Source: Alteromonas pelagimontana
GTDB taxonomy: Bacteria; Pseudomonadota; Gammaproteobacteria; Enterobacterales; Alteromonadaceae
Assembly: GCF_002499975.2 (NCBI RefSeq)
Contig: NZ_CP052766.1
Location: 3,472,001 to 3,536,000 of the forward strand
Direction: 5' to 3'
DNA: 64,000 bases
Part shown: positions 60,327-64,000 of the stretch, in pieces
Position numbering within the stretch: the first letter of the stretch is position 1
How the letters are laid out: each line of letters opens with the position of its first letter
The notes under the pieces: generated by a model
The model's database searches: none
What the model was told of the DNA's origin: nothing
The model's input: only the letters and a program-made list of their open reading frames with translations
Position numbers and translations under genes: made by a program

Positions 60327-60599
60327 GTGAACAAGTCTCAACTCATCGACCAAATCGCTGCTGGTGCAGATATTTCTAAAGCAGCCGCTGGCCGCGCTTT
60401 AGATGCGTTTACTGATGCAGTAACTGCAGCGCTAAAAGACGGTGACCAAGTTGCACTGGTAGGTTTCGGTACTTTCGCAGTTCGCGAGCGTTCAGCTCGT
60501 AGCGGCCGTAACCCTCAAACTGGTGAGACTATTCAGATCGCAGCAGCTAAAGTTCCTTCTTTCAAAGCGGGTAAAGCTCTGAAAGACGCTTGTAACTAA
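60327..60599 (+). CDS. hupB: DNA-binding protein HU-beta
   Basis: A small nucleoid protein that bends DNA. The 90-residue product begins [11 protein letters not shown] from a GTG start with GAAGGGG upstream, and carries the HU arm signature [22 protein letters not shown] and the C-terminal [13 protein letters not shown]. As in E. coli it lies between lon and ppiD. Confidence 0.97.
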   Translation: MNKSQLIDQIAAGADISKAAAGRALDAFTDAVTAALKDGDQVALVGFGTFAVRERSARSGRNPQTGETIQIAAAKVPSFKAGKALKDACN

Positions 60600-60615
60600 G
60601 CTTAAATAGATTGAG

Positions 60616-60648
60616 AAAAAGGCGATGGCTTGACCATCGCCTTTTTTA
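60616..60648 (+). terminator. Intrinsic terminator after hupB
   Basis: AAAAAGGCGATGG (60616-60628) pairs with CCATCGCCTTTTT (60634-60646), loop CTTGA, followed by more T. Confidence 0.9.
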
Positions 60649-60843
60649 TTTCTATACCGGCAAGGCAGTTGTAGATTACGCGTAATTGCCGATAGGCTTC
60701 ATGGAAGGTAGCTGACAACGTAGTGATAACTCTTACCGTGCAGATAGAAACACCGATTAAACTGCACATAAAACGACGTTCAATAACGTCGAAAGACAGT
60801 CATTCGCTATACAAAAATTTCGCGTTTAATCCACTAAATACGT

Positions 60844-60849
60844 TATAAT
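60844..60849 (+). promoter_or_regulatory. Possible ppiD -10
   Basis: A perfect TATAAT (60844-60849) about 90 bases before ppiD, with no convincing -35 at the normal distance. The rest of the 339-base hupB-ppiD gap shows no gene. Confidence 0.4.
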
Positions 60850-60938
60850 CTCGCCTTATTTTGTCTGGTACAACGACTTGTTTGGGTCCAGAGAAGAAAC
60901 CTGACGAGTGTAGTAAGCAACGGAGTTAAAATCTAATT

Positions 60939-62831
60939 ATGCTAGAAAGAATCAGAGAAGGTTCTCAAGGCCCTTGGGCAATGATCATTATCGGTCTGGT
61001 TGTCCTGAGTTTCGTGTTTGCCGGTGTCGGTAGTTATCTGACATCCTCAGGCTCTACTGTGGCGGCAACCGTAAATGGCCAGGAAATTAGTCTTGATACC
61101 CTTGAGCGTGCGTACCAGAACCAGCGCCAGCGTATGGAAGCGCAATATGGAGAAAGTGTTTCTGCGATGTTTGCAGACGAAGGGTATCTGCGCGAGTTCC
61201 GTCAGGGTGTTTTGGAGCGTTTAATTGGCGATACGCTGGTTGAGCAGAAAGCACGAGAAGTGGGATTGCGAATCAGTGATGCGCAGATTCGGGATACTAT
61301 TCGCCAGATGCCAGAATTTCAAACAGCAGGTACGTTTGATAACAATCGTTATATCAGCATATTGCGTCAGAATGGCTTTCAAGCAAGCGATTTTCGCGAT
61401 TATCTTCGGGTCGAGCTTACCCGTAAGCAACTTGCCAGTGGCTTAGGCGCTTCAGCGTTTGCTTTACCGTCTGAAGTTCAGCGCGTTTATGATTTGCAGG
61501 CGCAGACCCGCGATGCTCGGTATCTTACTGTAAATGCCGCTCCTTTTGCCGAATCAATTGACGTCAGCGACAGTGAAATTCAAAACTATTATGAGGCGAA
61601 TATTACAGCTTTTGATACGCAGGAAAAGGTAAATATCGCTTACGTAAACTTGTCTGTAGATGACTTAAAAGATGATGTTACTGTTTCCGATGGAGAGATC
61701 GATGAATACTATCAGAATAATCAAGACCGCTATCGTAAAGAAGAGCAACGTCGGGTTTCGCATATTCTTATAGAATTTGGCGATGACGAAGCGGCTGCTA
61801 AAGCCGAAGCAGAAGCGTTGCTGGCGAAAATTAAAGATGGCGCCGATTTTGCGCAAGTGGCAAAAGAAAATTCTCAAGATACTTTATCTGCCGAAAATGG
61901 CGGCGATCTTGACTTCATTTCGCCTGATATGATGGATTCGGCCTTTGATGAAGCTGCTTTTGGTTTGGCAAATAAAGGTGATGTCTCTGGTGTTGTAGAA
62001 ACGGAATTCGGTTACCACATCATTAAGCTTACGGATGTGAAGCCGGAACAAGTTACTCCCTTTGAAGAGGTTTCTACGGAAATTCGTGAGACATTATTAG
62101 CTGACAAGGCTACAGAGAAATTCTTTGACTTACAGTCAAGAATGGCAGAAGTCGCATTTGAGGTTCCCGATACGTTGGAAGACGTAGCCGGGGTAGCCAA
62201 TAAAGAGATCAAGGAAACCGGCTTATTTAATCAGGCTTCTGCGCCGGCGCCTATGGATAATCCAGCGGCACTATCTGCTGCATTCTCACCAGAGTTGATT
62301 GAAGATGGTGTGAACAGCGAACTTATTGAGCTGGATGAAAACAATGTAGTGGTAATGCGGGTAAAAGAGCATGAACCGCAACGTACACGTAGTCTGGAAG
62401 AGGTGAAATCTCGTATTGAGTCTAGCTTGCGTGCGGAAAAGGCGCAGCAAGCAGCAATGGCCTGGGCTGAATCTTTGGTAGCGAAGACGGAAGCTGGAGA
62501 AAGTATCGAGGACATGCTGGCGCAGTATGATCTTGATTGGAAGTCCGTTGAAGGTGTAAATCGAGCAGGCGGCGAACTACCCGCTAATCTGGCGGAAACA
62601 CTGTTTCGCCTGGCTCCGACAGAAGGCGAAAAAACTGATGTTGTTTCACTAACCTCTGGTGATGTTGGTGTTATCGAACTTACTGCTGTAAATACTGCTG
62701 AGAAGCTGGATGACTCTGTAAAAGCGGATCTTAAGCAGCGTCTGGCTTCTAATTTCGGGCAGAGTACCTATGAGAGCTTTGTCAGCGCATTGAGAGAGGA
62801 AGCGGATGTGAGTATTGCCAGCAATCTTTAG
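60939..62831 (+). CDS. ppiD: Periplasmic folding factor PpiD
   Basis: An inner-membrane anchored chaperone near SecYEG. The 630-residue protein begins MLERIREGSQGPWAMIIIGLVVLSFVF, a short cytosolic tail then one membrane helix (about 14-34), followed by SurA-like helical chaperone segments and a parvulin domain (about residues 265-360, HILIEFGDDEAA ... DFAQVAKENSQD). The parvulin domain of PpiD is usually inactive in E. coli. Partner yfgM is at 27.0 kb. An insertion sequence now separates its stop codon from its terminator. Confidence 0.96.
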   Translation: MLERIREGSQGPWAMIIIGLVVLSFVFAGVGSYLTSSGSTVAATVNGQEISLDTLERAYQNQRQRMEAQYGESVSAMFADEGYLREFRQGVLERLIGDTLVEQKAREVGLRISDAQIRDTIRQMPEFQTAGTFDNNRYISILRQNGFQASDFRDYLRVELTRKQLASGLGASAFALPSEVQRVYDLQAQTRDARYLTVNAAPFAESIDVSDSEIQNYYEANITAFDTQEKVNIAYVNLSVDDLKDDVTVSDGEIDEYYQNNQDRYRKEEQRRVSHILIEFGDDEAAAKAEAEALLAKIKDGADFAQVAKENSQDTLSAENGGDLDFISPDMMDSAFDEAAFGLANKGDVSGVVETEFGYHIIKLTDVKPEQVTPFEEVSTEIRETLLADKATEKFFDLQSRMAEVAFEVPDTLEDVAGVANKEIKETGLFNQASAPAPMDNPAALSAAFSPELIEDGVNSELIELDENNVVVMRVKEHEPQRTRSLEEVKSRIESSLRAEKAQQAAMAWAESLVAKTEAGESIEDMLAQYDLDWKSVEGVNRAGGELPANLAETLFRLAPTEGEKTDVVSLTSGDVGVIELTAVNTAEKLDDSVKADLKQRLASNFGQSTYESFVSALREEADVSIASNL

Positions 62832-62861
62832 CATGCGAAATAGCTAGTTTTAGGATAAATA

Positions 62862-63849
62862 ACCCCAATCCTGTTTAAGAAATTGAACTAAAAGCCTGTT
62901 CCAAGATCGGATCTTTCGACAAAGAAATGACCAAATCAACAAGGAACAGGCATGAAGAATCTAGTTGAATTATTTTGCGATGTCGATGACTTTTGCAAAG
63001 TGTTTATTCCCCAATGGCAAAAGCAGCTACTTGAAGACGGCACCAGAAGACGACGACGTGAGTGCCGTATGTCAATGAGTGAAATGATGACAATCATCAT
63101 CGGTTTTCACATGTCACATCATCGCGATTTTAAGAATTATTACTCGGGATATGTAAGAGTATTTTATCGCAACGCATTTCCTGATTTGCTTAGTTATACG
63201 CGCTTTTTAGAAGTAATGCCGCGAACAATTGTGCCCATGTGTGCCTACTTCAGTACTTTAAAGGGAAAGCCTACAGGCATTGAATTCATTGACTCTACCA
63301 GCCTAAAGGTTTGCCATAACATTCGCATACCTCGCCATAAAACCTTTGACGGGATAGCGCAAAGAGGAAAAGGAACAATGGGCTGGTTTTACGGCTTTAA
63401 ACTACACTTGATAGTGAGCCATCTGGGTGAAATCGTGGCGGCAAAAGTGACGACGGGGAATGTCCATGACACAAAACCTGTCGAAGAATTAGCTCGACAT
63501 TTACCCGACAAATTGTATGGCGATAAAGGGTATTTGAGCAAAGCATTAGAAGCTAATTTATTTGAGAAAGGCGTCAAACTTATCACCACGGTTCGCAAAA
63601 ATATGAAAGCAAAAGCGATGTCTTTATGGGACAGAGCGATGCTATCGAAGCGCTTCATTATTGAAACTATCAACGACCAATTAAAGAACATTTCATACAT
63701 TGAGCACTCAAGGCATCGCAGTATAAATGGTTTTACACTCAATTTAATGGCTGGTCTGGTGGCTTATTGTCTTAAAGAAAACAAGCCATCCCTTAATATC
63801 AGTGACATTGAGCGCAATGCGATGGTTGTTGCTTAAGCCGATCTGGGGT
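62862..63849 (+). mobile_element. IS982-family insertion sequence, intact
   Basis: The element is 988 bp. Its ends are imperfect inverted repeats: left starts ACCCCAATCCTGTTTAAG, and right (reverse complement) starts ACCCCAGATCGGCTTAAG. A direct repeat TAAATA flanks it (62856-62861 and 63850-63855), a 6-bp target duplication. The single transposase gene fills most of it. Confidence 0.88.
62952..63836 (+). CDS. IS982-family transposase
   Basis: A 294-residue DDE transposase. Family hallmarks: N-terminal LFCDVDDFCKVFIPQWQKQLL, MSMSEMMTIIIGFHMSHHRDFK, catalytic Asp in GIEFIDSTSLKVCHN, KGTMGWFYGFKLHL, second Asp in LYGDKGYLSKAL, and FIIETINDQLKNISYIEHSRHRS with the terminal Glu. No frameshift or stop is visible, so it is probably functional. 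It reads in the same direction as ppiD. The ribosome site AAGGAACAGG precedes the ATG. Confidence 0.93.
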   Translation: MKNLVELFCDVDDFCKVFIPQWQKQLLEDGTRRRRRECRMSMSEMMTIIIGFHMSHHRDFKNYYSGYVRVFYRNAFPDLLSYTRFLEVMPRTIVPMCAYFSTLKGKPTGIEFIDSTSLKVCHNIRIPRHKTFDGIAQRGKGTMGWFYGFKLHLIVSHLGEIVAAKVTTGNVHDTKPVEELARHLPDKLYGDKGYLSKALEANLFEKGVKLITTVRKNMKAKAMSLWDRAMLSKRFIIETINDQLKNISYIEHSRHRSINGFTLNLMAGLVAYCLKENKPSLNISDIERNAMVVA

Positions 63850-63857
63850 TAAATAGG

Positions 63858-63889
63858 AAAGGGCGCTGAATCTCAGCGCCCTTTTTTTT
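63858..63889 (+). terminator. Intrinsic terminator, originally of ppiD
   Basis: AAAGGGCGCTGA (63858-63869) pairs with TCAGCGCCCTTT (63873-63884), loop ATC, and a T run follows. It stands just after the right target duplication of the IS982 element. The last ~110 bases of the window after it show no gene I can support. Confidence 0.9.
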
Positions 63890-64000
63890 GCTGTTGCTGC
63901 GCTGTATACCTATTTTGAGCTGCGCCAATTGCGTTCGATAGCCCCGCAAAACCTTAAGGAGATTGGTTCGTCAAAAGTTGAAGAATTCTCGCGCTAAGTG

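Noticed and set aside
63890..64000. Possible start of a gene at the right edge (AAGGAG at 63956-63961)
   Set aside because: No ATG or GTG lies at a suitable distance, and the frames in the last 110 bases are short or closed.

Overview
The window reads as chromosome from a marine gammaproteobacterium of the Alteromonadales type (Alteromonas-like). The inference rests on gene order (secD-secF, suhB-trmJ-cysE-iscR, ndk/rlmN-pilW-rodZ-ispG-hisS-yfgM-bamB-der-xseA-guaB-guaA, tig-clpP-clpX-lon-hupB-ppiD), on protein similarity recognised by eye, and on moderate GC; no database search was made. Most of the window is housekeeping core, with a few accessory pockets.

Layout. 1-2366: the end of secD (its 5' end lies outside the window) and secF. 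2367-9233: an accessory block between secF and suhB. It starts with a decayed type I-F CRISPR-Cas remnant: the C-terminal end of cas6f, a leader, and two repeats around one spacer. Next come a possible decayed mobile-element end and a coupled operon encoding an outer-membrane barrel, a PstS-like binding protein, a GGDEF protein and a GGDEF/EAL protein (c-di-GMP signalling). The block ends with two small frameshifted genes. 9234-19910: suhB, trmJ, cysE, then iscR-iscS and a complete sufBCDS-sufA-sufT-sufE run. Both Fe-S transcription units carry type-1 IscR boxes (a tandem pair before iscR, one before sufB), and the sufB mRNA has a potentially structured leader. 20059-36274: ndk, rlmN, pilW with a LysM tail, rodZ, ispG, hisS, yfgM, bamB, der, a lipoprotein, xseA, guaB and guaA.

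36379-46454: a more variable stretch with an exported KatG, a zinc-type alcohol dehydrogenase-like protein, a chemoreceptor, outer-membrane phospholipase A, a metallo-beta-lactamase-fold hydrolase, proS and trmO. 46455-46758 holds a candidate small RNA that ends in a strong intrinsic terminator. 46759-51261 is a four-gene ABC export system of the GldA/GldF/GldG/DUF4340 type. 51311-52716 is a DUF1415 gene coupled to folD. 53025-53582 is a five-tRNA operon (Pro-Arg-His-Leu-Pro) behind a strong promoter. 54001-62831 is the protein-quality-control cluster tig-clpP-clpX-lon-hupB-ppiD, with a heat-shock-like promoter before lon. 62862-63849 is an intact IS982-family element that landed between the ppiD stop codon and the ppiD terminator, with a visible 6-bp target duplication.

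The most unusual items are the cas6f/CRISPR mini-locus with its fused dispersed hairpin repeat, the structured leader and IscR control of the hybrid isc/suf cluster, the candidate small RNA near 46.5 kb, and the barrel/PstS-like/c-di-GMP operon.
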